From Bog-159 sp963818855 (GTDB lineage Bacteria > Acidobacteriota > Terriglobia > Bryobacterales > Bryobacteraceae), in assembly GCA_963818855.1 (NCBI GenBank), contig CAWFUH010000016.1:336719-400718 (forward strand): a stretch of DNA of 64,000 nt, given 5' to 3'. The translations under genes and the position numbers were made by a program. Positions 1-8,716 of the stretch are shown here, piece by piece (position 1 is the first letter of the stretch; every line of letters begins with the position of its first letter). The notes beneath the pieces are model-generated. The model saw only the letters and a list, made by a program, of their open reading frames with translations. It was not told the origin of the DNA and did not search any database.

Positions 1-1
1 T

Positions 2-2098
2 CTCAATTTCTTGCCGGTCGCATTGAACATCGCCAGCACCGCCGCGGCGGCCGGTAAGCCCGTCGCCATGACGGAATGCTGGCTGTGGAAGATCGCGAAC
101 TCCGAAGTGGGCGTGCTAACCGCCGACCAGGCGCGGGCGCGGAATCCATTTAGTTTTTGGGCGCCGCTGGATGCGTATTTTATCCAGACCATGCAAAACC
201 TCGCCAAGCATACGCAAATGCTTTTTATGGATCCGTTCATCACGTCGTACTGGTCCACCTATCTGCCCTACACCAGTTCCATGGACAACCTGACGCCGGG
301 CGCGATTTTGAGCCAGGAGAATGCCCAGGAGAACCTGAATCAGCAGGGTGCGATTTACACCAGCACCGCCATGAGCTATTACACCTCACTGGTCTCGCCA
401 CCCGACAAAACTCCTCCATCCGTTCCCACCGGTCTCGCCGGCGGATCGGGCAACCCGAATACGACAGCCATAAATTGGGATGCATCCACCGACAATGTAG
501 GTGTGGCGGGTTATTACGTATCGCGCAACGGCGCGCGTGTCGGCACCACGGCCAACCTGTATTATCAGGATTCCGGGCTCGCGGAGAATACCACGTATAC
601 TTACGCCATCGAGGCCTTCGACCTGGGTGGCAACGTTTCGGCTGCCTCCCTCCCGCTCAGCGTCACGACCAAGGATAATACGCCGCCCAGCACGCCAACC
701 AACCTGGCGGCCACGGCGAGTTCCTGCCAGCTTATAAAGCTTTCATGGTCGCCATCTACCGATAACGTCGGAATCGGAGGCTATCTGGTGTTCTGGGGAC
801 CTTCTCCCGCAAGTCTCACCCAGTTAGTACGCACTCCAGCCACGGTCACGGCATACACCAATTACCCGTTGAATTGCGGGACCAAGTATTACTACGGCGT
901 AGAGGCGATCGATACAGAGGGGAACATCTCCGCGATGTCCACGGTCATATCGATTACCACTCCGAATCCGCCCTCTCCACCCAAAAGTCTGGCAGCCACG
1001 GCCGCCTCGGCCACTCAAGTCGGCCTGACATGGTCGGCAGCAGCCAGCGGCGGCCTACCTGTCAATTACTATCATGTTTACCGCGGCACTTCGCCTACAG
1101 GACTCAGCCAGATCGTCATCGATCCGCAGACCTCCTATACAGACACTTCCGTGAGCCCTTCCACCAAGTACTACTACGCCCTCGAAGCGGCCGATTCGGG
1201 AGGGGATCTGTCCGTTATGTCCGCGGTAGTGCCCGTCACTACCGCAGCGCTTCCCGCCGCGCCCACGAACCTGGTGGTCGCAGCGACGTCCAGCAGCAAA
1301 CTTAATCTGACCTGGTCTGCTGGAGTGAGTGGCGGCCTGCCCATCAACTACTATCATGTGTTTCGTGGAACGACGCCTGCCAATCTCACTCAGGTGGCCA
1401 TCGGCTCGCAGACCTCCTACTGGGATGTAACAGCGACGGCGGGAGCTACATACTATTATGGCGCGGAATCGGCGGATTCGGGAGGCGACCTGTCGCCTAT
1501 GTCCGCCATCCTCAAGGTCACCATACCGTCGGCGCCGGCGGCGGTAACCAATCTGACGGCCACGCCCGTCTCCACTTCGAAGATCAGCCTGATCTGGTCC
1601 GCGGCGGCCGGCGGTGGCCTGCCGATCCAGAGCTACACGGTGCTGCGGGGCGCCACCGCAGCCAGTCTGAGCCAGGTGGCGACGACCGGGCAGACTACCT
1701 ACACAGATCCGTCCGGTTCTCCGTCGACCATGTATTACTATGCGGTCCAGGCGACTGACACAGGCGGCGACGTTTCGCCGCTGTCCGCGACCATGTCGGC
1801 CACCACGCTGGCGCTGCCCTCGGCGCCCACGAACGTAGCGGCGACCGCCCCCGGCAAGAGCCAGGTGGCTCTAACGTGGGCGGCGGCGCCAAGCGGGATG
1901 CCGCTGGCTTCCTATACCGTCTTCCGCGGGACTAGCGCATCGAACCTGACATCGCTGAAGACCATCTCCGCCAGCCAGTTGTACGCTAATGACACTACTG
2001 TATCTTCGGGCAACAAGTATTACTACGCCGTCCAGGCCAAGGATACCGGTGGTACCCTTTCTCCCATTTCGGCCACGGTCGCGGTCACTACGCCGTAA
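2..2098 (+). CDS. Secreted GH-A-like / fibronectin type III protein, copy 1 (5' end outside window)
   Basis: The reading frame is already open at the window edge, so the N-terminus is missing. The first residues match position about 285 of the complete second copy. What remains is the end of a TIM-barrel-like domain with the motif VAMTECW, whose Glu would be the clan GH-A nucleophile on strand beta-7, a linker, and six fibronectin type III domains (each with a Trp in the B strand and a YYY-type motif near the end). The gene ends in TAA and is followed by a strong hairpin. It is the first of three tandem paralogues. The likely role is an extracellular glycan-binding or glycan-cleaving protein. 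The enzyme assignment rests on motif positions only, with no recognised family. Confidence 0.8.
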   Translation, partial: LNFLPVALNIASTAAAAGKPVAMTECWLWKIANSEVGVLTADQARARNPFSFWAPLDAYFIQTMQNLAKHTQMLFMDPFITSYWSTYLPYTSSMDNLTPGAILSQENAQENLNQQGAIYTSTAMSYYTSLVSPPDKTPPSVPTGLAGGSGNPNTTAINWDASTDNVGVAGYYVSRNGARVGTTANLYYQDSGLAENTTYTYAIEAFDLGGNVSAASLPLSVTTKDNTPPSTPTNLAATASSCQLIKLSWSPSTDNVGIGGYLVFWGPSPASLTQLVRTPATVTAYTNYPLNCGTKYYYGVEAIDTEGNISAMSTVISITTPNPPSPPKSLAATAASATQVGLTWSAAASGGLPVNYYHVYRGTSPTGLSQIVIDPQTSYTDTSVSPSTKYYYALEAADSGGDLSVMSAVVPVTTAALPAAPTNLVVAATSSSKLNLTWSAGVSGGLPINYYHVFRGTTPANLTQVAIGSQTSYWDVTATAGATYYYGAESADSGGDLSPMSAILKVTIPSAPAAVTNLTATPVSTSKISLIWSAAAGGGLPIQSYTVLRGATAASLSQVATTGQTTYTDPSGSPSTMYYYAVQATDTGGDVSPLSATMSATTLALPSAPTNVAATAPGKSQVALTWAAAPSGMPLASYTVFRGTSASNLTSLKTISASQLYANDTTVSSGNKYYYAVQAKDTGGTLSPISATVAVTTP

Positions 2099-2121
2099 CG
2101 ACCATCAAATAAGCAGTTCCT

Positions 2122-2161
2122 GCGCCGGCCGCGCCACAAGCGCGGGCGGCGCTTTCGTCTT
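2122..2161 (+). terminator. Rho-independent-like terminator after copy 1
   Basis: A 13-base arm GCGCCGGCCGCGC pairs with GCGCGGGCGGCGC across a CACAA loop with one mismatch, followed by TTTCGTCTT. It lies 24 bases after the stop of copy 1. The same element follows copy 2, which supports a real function. The T tract is broken, so efficiency is uncertain. Confidence 0.65.
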
Positions 2162-2459
2162 AGCACGTTGACGACGAATACCACGGAGCTACATAAAAAG
2201 CGGTCGACAAAGCGGGCCGTCTGCCGGCTTTCACCAGACCGGCCTTCGGAATAGGGTTTCGTCGCAGGGTCCGGCGGCTGCCCTTCATTTCTCACTTTAC
2301 TTTCTCTCTCTACGTTTGCTCATTAACTTCCGTTAGCTCATCGATCTCTGAGTAATTTCACTAGCCACGCAGCCCGAGAATAAGTGCGGAGATAATAACC
2401 AGATAAATAGATCCGATTATGTTCTTACCTCACGATAGGAATGCTTCGGGCGCTACAAC
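2162..2459 (+). promoter_or_regulatory. Leader region of copy 2 (non-coding)
   Basis: With the terminator this makes a 361-base gap without a credible gene. The AT-rich part just before copy 2 is conserved with the region before copy 3: shared blocks include CATCGATCTCTGAGTAA, GAATAAGT, AATAGATCCGATTAT and CGATAGGAAT. The duplicated unit therefore carried its own promoter/leader. I see no confident -35/-10 pair. The AGGAA just upstream is a weak ribosome-binding candidate. Confidence 0.45.
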
Positions 2460-5399
2460 ATGAAATCGAACTTGTTCCCCTTTGTAGGGTCGTGTGGCCC
2501 TTGCTTATTTACTGGGTTATCGCTTTTGGCTTCGCTTTCTTATTGCAATTTAAGAGCGCAAGCTCCGCCCGTTCCGGCGGAATTCCAGGCGATGTACGGT
2601 CCACTCAATACTTATCTCGCTAATTTCAACACGACTTTGAATGCCGAGCCACTGAGTCATCTTCCGCTTTTGTCCACGGCAGCGCTGGCCAATGCGGACG
2701 CCAATGCGGGGCCGCAACTGGTGAATCCGGGCACCATGGCGGGCCTCCAACTCCAGTTGAATGAGCTCAAGGCCATAGGAGTACAGGCGGTCATGGTGGA
2801 AGTCGGTTTCCCCATGCTTTATGCTCCGTTTCTCACCAGCCAAGGGCAAACGCAAGCCCAGTTCGTCAGCTTTTATCAACAGGTCGCGCAGATGATCCGC
2901 ACCGCCGGTATGAAAGTCATCGTCGAGAATGACACGTTGCTGGTCAATGATGTGTCGGCCGGCTGGGATGCCGCGCCGTTCTACGCCACTTTAAGCTGGA
3001 CTCAATACCAGCAAGCGCGCGCGCAGACCGCGTTGACCATCGCGCAGACCATGCAGCCGGATTACCTGGTGGTGGTGGAAGAGCCCAGCACGGAGGCCAA
3101 CGACAGCGGGCAAAGCGAAGCCGACACGCCCGCGGGATCGGCCGCCCTATTAAGCCAGATCCTGGCGAGCGTCGAGCAGGCCGGCGTGCCGGGCATGAAG
3201 GTTGGCGCTGGTGCCAGCGCCTCGCAAGCGAATGCGGTGTCGTTCATCCAGCAATATGTGGCCCAGCCGGTGGACTTCATCGACTTCCACATTTACCCCG
3301 TCAATCTCAATTTTTTGCAAGTCGCATTGAACATCGCCAGCACCGCGGCGGCGGCCGGTAAGCCCGTCGCTATGACTGAATGCTGGCTGTGGAAGATCGC
3401 GGACTCCGAAGTGGGCGTGCTGACCGGCGACACGGTGCGGGCGCGGAATCCATTCAGCTTTTGGGCGCCGCTCGACGCGTATTTTATCCAGACCATGCAA
3501 AACCTGGCGCGACATACACAGATGCTCTTTATGGTTCCGTTCATCACGTCGTACTGGTCCACCTATCTGCCCTACGACAGTTCCACCGAGAATCTGACGC
3601 CCAGCGCGATATTAAGCCAGGAAAATGCCCAGGAAAACCTAAATCAGCAGGATGCGATCTATACCAGCACCGCCATGAGTTATTACACGTCGCTGGTCTC
3701 GCCGGCCGACAAAACGGCGCCATCGGTTCCCGCCGGTCTCGCCGGCGGATCGGGCAACCCGAATACGACAGCCATAAACTGGGATGCATCCACCGACAAT
3801 GTAGGTGTGGCGGGTTATTACGTATCGCGCAACGGCTCGCGCGTCGGCCCTACGGCTAATCTGTATTACAAGGATTCGGGCCTCACAGAGAACACCACCT
3901 ATACTTACACCATCGAGGCCTTCGACCTGGGCGGAAACGTCTCGGCCCCCTCCCTCCCGCTCAGCGTCACGACTAGGGATACCACGCCGCCCAGCACGCC
4001 GACCAACGTGACGGCCACCGCGAGTTCCTGCCAGATTGTGAACCTTTCGTGGTCCGCCTCTACCGATGATGTGGGAATCGGCTCCTATTCCGTGCTGTGG
4101 GGACCTTCGCGCGCAACACTCACCGAACTAGTACGCACTCCCGCTACTGTGACGACATACACGAGTTATCCCCTGAACTGCGGGACCAAATATTACTATG
4201 GCTTAGAGGCTATCGATAGAGAGGGGAATATCTCCGCGATGTCCACGGTCATATCGATCACCACTCCCAATCCGCCCTCTCCACCCAAAGGTCTGGCAGC
4301 CACGGCCGTTTCGGCCACCCAAGTCGTCCTGACATGGTCGGCAGCGGCCAGCGGCGGCCTACCTGTCAATTACTATCATGTTTACCGCGGCACGTCGGCT
4401 ACAGCACTCAGCCAGATCGTCATCGATCCACAGACCTCCTATACGGACACTTCCCTGAGCCCTTCCACCACATACTACTACTCCCTCGAAGCGGCCGATT
4501 CGGGAGGGGATCTGTCCGCCATGTCCGCGGTTGTGTCCGTCACTACGCCTGCGCTGCCCGCCCCGCCAACCGACTTGGTGGGCGCAGCGGCGTCCAGCGG
4601 CAAGCTCAAACTGACCTGGTCGGCTGGGGTGAGCGGCGGTCTGCCCATCAGCTACTATCATGTGTTTCGTGGAACGACGCGTGTCAATCTCAATCAGGTG
4701 GCCATCGACGCGCAAACCTCCTACTCGGATTTAACAGTGACGGCGGGAACCACCTACTTCTACGGCATCGAGTCGGCGGATTCGGGAGGCGATCTGTCGC
4801 CCATGTCCGCCCTTGTCGAGGTCACCATACCGTCGCCGCCGGCGGTGACCAACCTGACGGCCACGCCCGCCTCCACTTCGGAGATCAACCTGACCTGGTC
4901 TGCGGCGGCCAATGGCGGACTGCCGATCAGGAGTTACAGCGTGTTCCGGGGCACCACTGCAGCCAGCCTGGACCAACTGGCGACCACCGGGCAGACCACC
5001 TACACGGATCCGTCCGGTTCTCCGTCGACCAGGTATTACTATGCGGTCCAGGCGACTGATACAGGCGGCGACGTTTCGCCGCTGTCCGCGACCGTGTCGG
5101 CCACCACGCTGGCGCTGCCCTCGGCGCCCACGGACGTAGCGGCCACCGCCCCCAGCAAGAACCATGTCAGCGTTACCTGGACGGCGGCGCCCAGCGGCAT
5201 GCCGCTGGCTTCCTACACCGTCTTCCGCGGGACAACCGCTTTGAACTCGACACCGCTGAAGACAGTCTCCGCCAGCCAGTTGTACGCTAATGACACTACC
5301 GTATCGGCGGGCGATACATACTTTTACGCAGTGCAGGCCAAAGACACGGGAGGCAATCTCTCTCCCCTGTCGGATACCGTCGCGGTGACTACGCCGTAA
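2460..5399 (+). CDS. Secreted GH-A-like / fibronectin type III protein, copy 2 (complete)
   Basis: 979 residues. Residues 1-34 look like a signal peptide ending near RAQA. Residues about 40-395 read as a TIM barrel: E207-E208-P209 after a VVV strand sits where clan GH-A has its acid/base in N-E-P, DFHIYP (about 274-279) looks like strand beta-6, and E307 in VAMTECW fits the nucleophile. Six fibronectin type III domains follow at about 420-505, 510-602, 604-696, 699-790, 793-883 and 887-978. Domains 3-5 share the motif SGGLPI/V. The ATG at 2460 is used because the GTG that starts copy 3 is GGG here. It is probably an extracellular glycosidase-like or glycan-binding protein. Catalysis and substrate are inferred from motif placement only. 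Confidence 0.85.
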   Translation: MKSNLFPFVGSCGPCLFTGLSLLASLSYCNLRAQAPPVPAEFQAMYGPLNTYLANFNTTLNAEPLSHLPLLSTAALANADANAGPQLVNPGTMAGLQLQLNELKAIGVQAVMVEVGFPMLYAPFLTSQGQTQAQFVSFYQQVAQMIRTAGMKVIVENDTLLVNDVSAGWDAAPFYATLSWTQYQQARAQTALTIAQTMQPDYLVVVEEPSTEANDSGQSEADTPAGSAALLSQILASVEQAGVPGMKVGAGASASQANAVSFIQQYVAQPVDFIDFHIYPVNLNFLQVALNIASTAAAAGKPVAMTECWLWKIADSEVGVLTGDTVRARNPFSFWAPLDAYFIQTMQNLARHTQMLFMVPFITSYWSTYLPYDSSTENLTPSAILSQENAQENLNQQDAIYTSTAMSYYTSLVSPADKTAPSVPAGLAGGSGNPNTTAINWDASTDNVGVAGYYVSRNGSRVGPTANLYYKDSGLTENTTYTYTIEAFDLGGNVSAPSLPLSVTTRDTTPPSTPTNVTATASSCQIVNLSWSASTDDVGIGSYSVLWGPSRATLTELVRTPATVTTYTSYPLNCGTKYYYGLEAIDREGNISAMSTVISITTPNPPSPPKGLAATAVSATQVVLTWSAAASGGLPVNYYHVYRGTSATALSQIVIDPQTSYTDTSLSPSTTYYYSLEAADSGGDLSAMSAVVSVTTPALPAPPTDLVGAAASSGKLKLTWSAGVSGGLPISYYHVFRGTTRVNLNQVAIDAQTSYSDLTVTAGTTYFYGIESADSGGDLSPMSALVEVTIPSPPAVTNLTATPASTSEINLTWSAAANGGLPIRSYSVFRGTTAASLDQLATTGQTTYTDPSGSPSTRYYYAVQATDTGGDVSPLSATVSATTLALPSAPTDVAATAPSKNHVSVTWTAAPSGMPLASYTVFRGTTALNSTPLKTVSASQLYANDTTVSAGDTYFYAVQAKDTGGNLSPLSDTVAVTTP

Positions 5400-5422
5400 C
5401 CATCGCCCCACAGGCATTCCGT

Positions 5423-5463
5423 GCGCCGGCCGTGCCACAAGCGCGGGCGGCGCTTTCGTCTTA
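5423..5463 (+). terminator. Rho-independent-like terminator after copy 2
   Basis: The arms GCGCCGGCCGTGC and GCGCGGGCGGCGC with loop CACAA are followed by TTTCGTCTTA. It is homologous to the hairpin after copy 1, with one base changed to a wobble pair. It starts 23 bases after the stop of copy 2. Confidence 0.65.
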
Positions 5464-5730
5464 GCACGCTGACGACGAATGAAAACCAGCCGACAAACCG
5501 AACCGGCTACGGGCTTTTACCACGCCGGCCCGGAATAGAGTCTTGATGAACCGTCTGGCGGCCGCCCGTTAATTTTTCTCATGTTATTTTTTATCTCTCC
5601 TCTTGCACATTAAACTCCGTTAGCCTCATCGATCTCTGAGTAACTTCCTTTACCACCTGAGAATAAGTACGTAACCAGTTAACCTACAAATAGATCCGAT
5701 TATATTTTGACTGACCGATAGGAATACATC
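5464..5730 (+). promoter_or_regulatory. Leader region of copy 3 (non-coding)
   Basis: Together with the terminator this is a 331-base gap with no credible gene. It aligns with the leader of copy 2, including the blocks CATCGATCTCTGAGTAA, GAATAAGTA and AATAGATCCGATTAT. GATAGGAA lies 7-14 bases before the GTG start and can act as a weak Shine-Dalgarno sequence. Confidence 0.45.
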
Positions 5731-8121
5731 GTGCGCTACAACATCAAATCGAACCTGTTCTCCTTTGTAGGGTCGCGTGGCCCTTGCTTATTTACTGTAT
5801 TATCGCTCTTGGCTTCGCTCTCTTATAGCAATGTAAGAGCGCAAGCCCCACCGGTTCCGGCGGAATTCCAGGCGACGTACAGTTCACTTAATACTTATCT
5901 CGCTAATTTCAATACGACTTTGAATGCCCTTCCCCCGAGCAATCTTCCGCTCTTGTCCACGGCAGCTCTGGCCAATGCGGACGCCAATGCGGGTCCGCAA
6001 CTGGTGAATCCGGGTACCATGGCGGGCCTCCAACTGCAATTGAATGAGCTTAAGGCAATGGGAGTACAGGCAGTCATGGTGGAAGTCGGCTTCCCCATGC
6101 TGTATGCACCGTTTCTCACCAGTCAGGGGCAAACGCAGGCCCAGTTCGTCAGCTTCTATCAGCAGGTCGCGCAGCTGATTCGCGCCGCGGGTCTCAGGGT
6201 CATCGTCGAGAATGACACGCTGCTGGCCAATAGTGATGTGTCGGCCGGTTGGGATGCCTCTCCCTTCTACGCCACGTTAAGCTGGAGCCAATACCAGCAA
6301 GCGCGCGCGCAGACCGCGTTGACCATTGCGCAGACCATGCAGCCGGATTACCTGGTGGTGGTGGAAGAGCCCAGCACGGAAGCCGGCAACAGCGGGCAAA
6401 GCCAAGCCAACACTCCCGCTGGATCGGCCTCTCTGTTAGGCCAGATCCTGGCGAGCTTGGAGCAGGCCGGCGTACCGGGCATGCAGGTGGGGGCTGGCAC
6501 CAGCGCCTCGCAAGCGAATGCTGTGTCCTTCATTCAGCAATATGTGGCCCAGGCGGTGGATTTCATCGACTTCCACATCTACCCGGTCAATCTTAATTTC
6601 CTGCCAGTCGCATTGAACATCGCCAGCACGGCCGCGGCGGCCGGCAAGCCCGTCGCTATGACGGAATGCTGGCTGTGGAAGTTGGCGGACTCCGAAGTCG
6701 GTGTGCTGACCGCCGACGAGACGCGGGCGCGAAATCCGTTCAGCTTTTGGGCGCCGCTCGACGCGTATTTTATCCAGACCATGCAAAACCTGGCGCAGCA
6801 TACGCAGATGCTTTTTATGGATCCGTTCATCACGGTCTACTATGCCGCCTATCTGCCCTACAACAGTTCCACCGAGAATCTGGCGCCCGGCCCGATCTTG
6901 AGCCAGGAGAATGTCCAGGAGAACCTGAATCAGCAGAATACGGTTTACACCAGCACCGCGATGAGCTATTACGCGTCACTGGTTTCGCCACCCGACAAAA
7001 CTCCTCCGTCGATTCCCAGCGGTCTCAACGGCGGATCGGCCAGTCCTACTACGACAGCCATAAATTGGGCCGCATCTACCGACAATGTAGGTGTGGCGGG
7101 TTATTACGTGTCCCGCAACGGCTCGCGTATCGCCACCATAGCCAGCCTGTATTATCTGGATTCCGGGCTCGCGGAAAGCACCACGTATAATTACACCATA
7201 GAGGCTTTCGATCTGGGCGGAAACGTTTCAGCTCCGACCCTCCCGCTGAGCGTCACGACCGAGGATACCACACCGCCCAGCACGCCAACCAACGTGACGG
7301 CCACCGCGAGTAATTGCCAACTTGTGACCCTGTCGTGGTCCCCATCCACCGATAATGTGGGAATCAGCGGCTATTTCGTGTTCTGGGGACCTTCGCCCGC
7401 AACACTCGCCCAGTTAGTACGCACTCCCGCTACGATGACGACATACACGAGTTATCCCCTCAACTGCGGGACTAAGTATTACTACGGGGTGGAGGCGATC
7501 GACACATCCGGGAACACCTCGGCGATGTCCACGGTCATATCGATTACCACTCCGAAGCCGCCCTCTCCACCCAAAGGTCTGGCAGCCACGGCCGCCTCGG
7601 CCACCCAAGTCGGCCTGACATGGAAGGCAGCCGCCAGCGGTGGACTACCCGTCAATTACTATCATGTTTATCGCGGCACTTCGCCTTCAGGACTTAGCCA
7701 GATCGTCATCGATCCGCAGACCTCCTACACGAACACTTCCCTCAGCCCTGCCACGACATACTACTACGCCATCGAAGCGTCCGATACGGGTGGGGATCTG
7801 TCCGCGATGTCCGCGGTTGTGTCCGTCACTACACCGGGGCTGCCCGCGGCGCCCACGAACCTGGTGGCCACACCGGCGTCCAGTAGCAAACTCAACCTGA
7901 CCTGGTCAGCCGGGGTGAGTGGCGGTCTGCCCATCAACTACTATCATGTGTTCCGGGGAACCACGCCTTCCAATCTCACCCAGGTGGCCATCGACTCGCA
8001 GACCTCCTACTGGGATAGCAGCGTGACGGCGGGGGCTACATACTATTACGGCGTCGAGTCGGCGGATTCGGGAGGCGACCTGTCGCCCATGTCCGCCCTG
8101 GTCGAGGTCACTATACCGTAG
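5731..8121 (+). CDS. Secreted GH-A-like / fibronectin type III protein, copy 3 (C-terminally truncated)
   Basis: 796 residues against 979 in copy 2. The signal peptide, barrel (E-E-P and VAMTECW motifs intact) and first four fibronectin type III domains are complete. The frame then ends at TAG where copy 1 has TCG, a single C-to-A change exactly at the boundary before domain five. The start is GTG at 5731, because the ATG used by copy 2 is ATC here. The sequence after the stop is still recognisable but decayed (next entry). The barrel and four complete domains may still give a working protein; expression cannot be judged from sequence. Confidence 0.8.
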   Translation: MRYNIKSNLFSFVGSRGPCLFTVLSLLASLSYSNVRAQAPPVPAEFQATYSSLNTYLANFNTTLNALPPSNLPLLSTAALANADANAGPQLVNPGTMAGLQLQLNELKAMGVQAVMVEVGFPMLYAPFLTSQGQTQAQFVSFYQQVAQLIRAAGLRVIVENDTLLANSDVSAGWDASPFYATLSWSQYQQARAQTALTIAQTMQPDYLVVVEEPSTEAGNSGQSQANTPAGSASLLGQILASLEQAGVPGMQVGAGTSASQANAVSFIQQYVAQAVDFIDFHIYPVNLNFLPVALNIASTAAAAGKPVAMTECWLWKLADSEVGVLTADETRARNPFSFWAPLDAYFIQTMQNLAQHTQMLFMDPFITVYYAAYLPYNSSTENLAPGPILSQENVQENLNQQNTVYTSTAMSYYASLVSPPDKTPPSIPSGLNGGSASPTTTAINWAASTDNVGVAGYYVSRNGSRIATIASLYYLDSGLAESTTYNYTIEAFDLGGNVSAPTLPLSVTTEDTTPPSTPTNVTATASNCQLVTLSWSPSTDNVGISGYFVFWGPSPATLAQLVRTPATMTTYTSYPLNCGTKYYYGVEAIDTSGNTSAMSTVISITTPKPPSPPKGLAATAASATQVGLTWKAAASGGLPVNYYHVYRGTSPSGLSQIVIDPQTSYTNTSLSPATTYYYAIEASDTGGDLSAMSAVVSVTTPGLPAAPTNLVATPASSSKLNLTWSAGVSGGLPINYYHVFRGTTPSNLTQVAIDSQTSYWDSSVTAGATYYYGVESADSGGDLSPMSALVEVTIP

Positions 8122-8653
8122 GCGCCGGCGGCGGTAACCAACCTGACGGCCACGCCGGTCTCCACTTTCGAAGATCAGCCTGGCCTGGGCGGGGGCGGCC
8201 ACTGGCGGCCTGCCGATCCAGAGCTACAGCGTGCTGCGAGGCGCGACCACAACCAGCCTGAGCCAGGTGGCGCCTCCGGATCTCCATCGACCACATATTA
8301 TTATGCGATCCAGGCGACTGATACAGGCGGCGACGTTTCGCCGCTGTCCGCGACCGTGTCGGCCACCACGCCGGCGCTGCCCTCTGGCCCACGAACGTCG
8401 CTGCGACAGCACTGAGAACGAGCAAGGTTGCGGTGACCTGGACGGCGGCTCAAAGCGGTATGCCGCTAGCTTCGTACATCGTCCTCCTCGGGATTACTGC
8501 TTCGAACCTGACCTCGCTAAAGACCGTTTCCGCCAGCGCGTTGTCCGCCAATGACACTACCGTTTCGGCGGGCGATACATACTACTACGCGGTGCAAGCC
8601 AAAGACAGGTGAGGTAATCTTTCTCCCATGTCTGCGACTGTCGCTTTCGTCTT
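8122..8653 (+). pseudogene. Decayed 3' part of copy 3 (fibronectin domains 5-6)
   Basis: This stretch aligns with domains five and six of copies 1 and 2 but is out of frame. There is an extra T at about 8167 (ACTTTCG against ACTTCG), a gap near 8275 that removes the GQTTYTD segment, and further shifts near 8390 and 8610. Homology jumps near 8645 from the last strand of domain six straight to GCTTTCGTCTT, the tail of the terminator seen after copies 1 and 2. The normal stop codon and the terminator hairpin are therefore deleted. Confidence 0.75.
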
Positions 8654-8716
8654 CCCCCAACCTCCTGCCTACTTTCGCTACACTGATGGTTCCAGGCAAT
8701 TCCCAGGCCACCGAAC

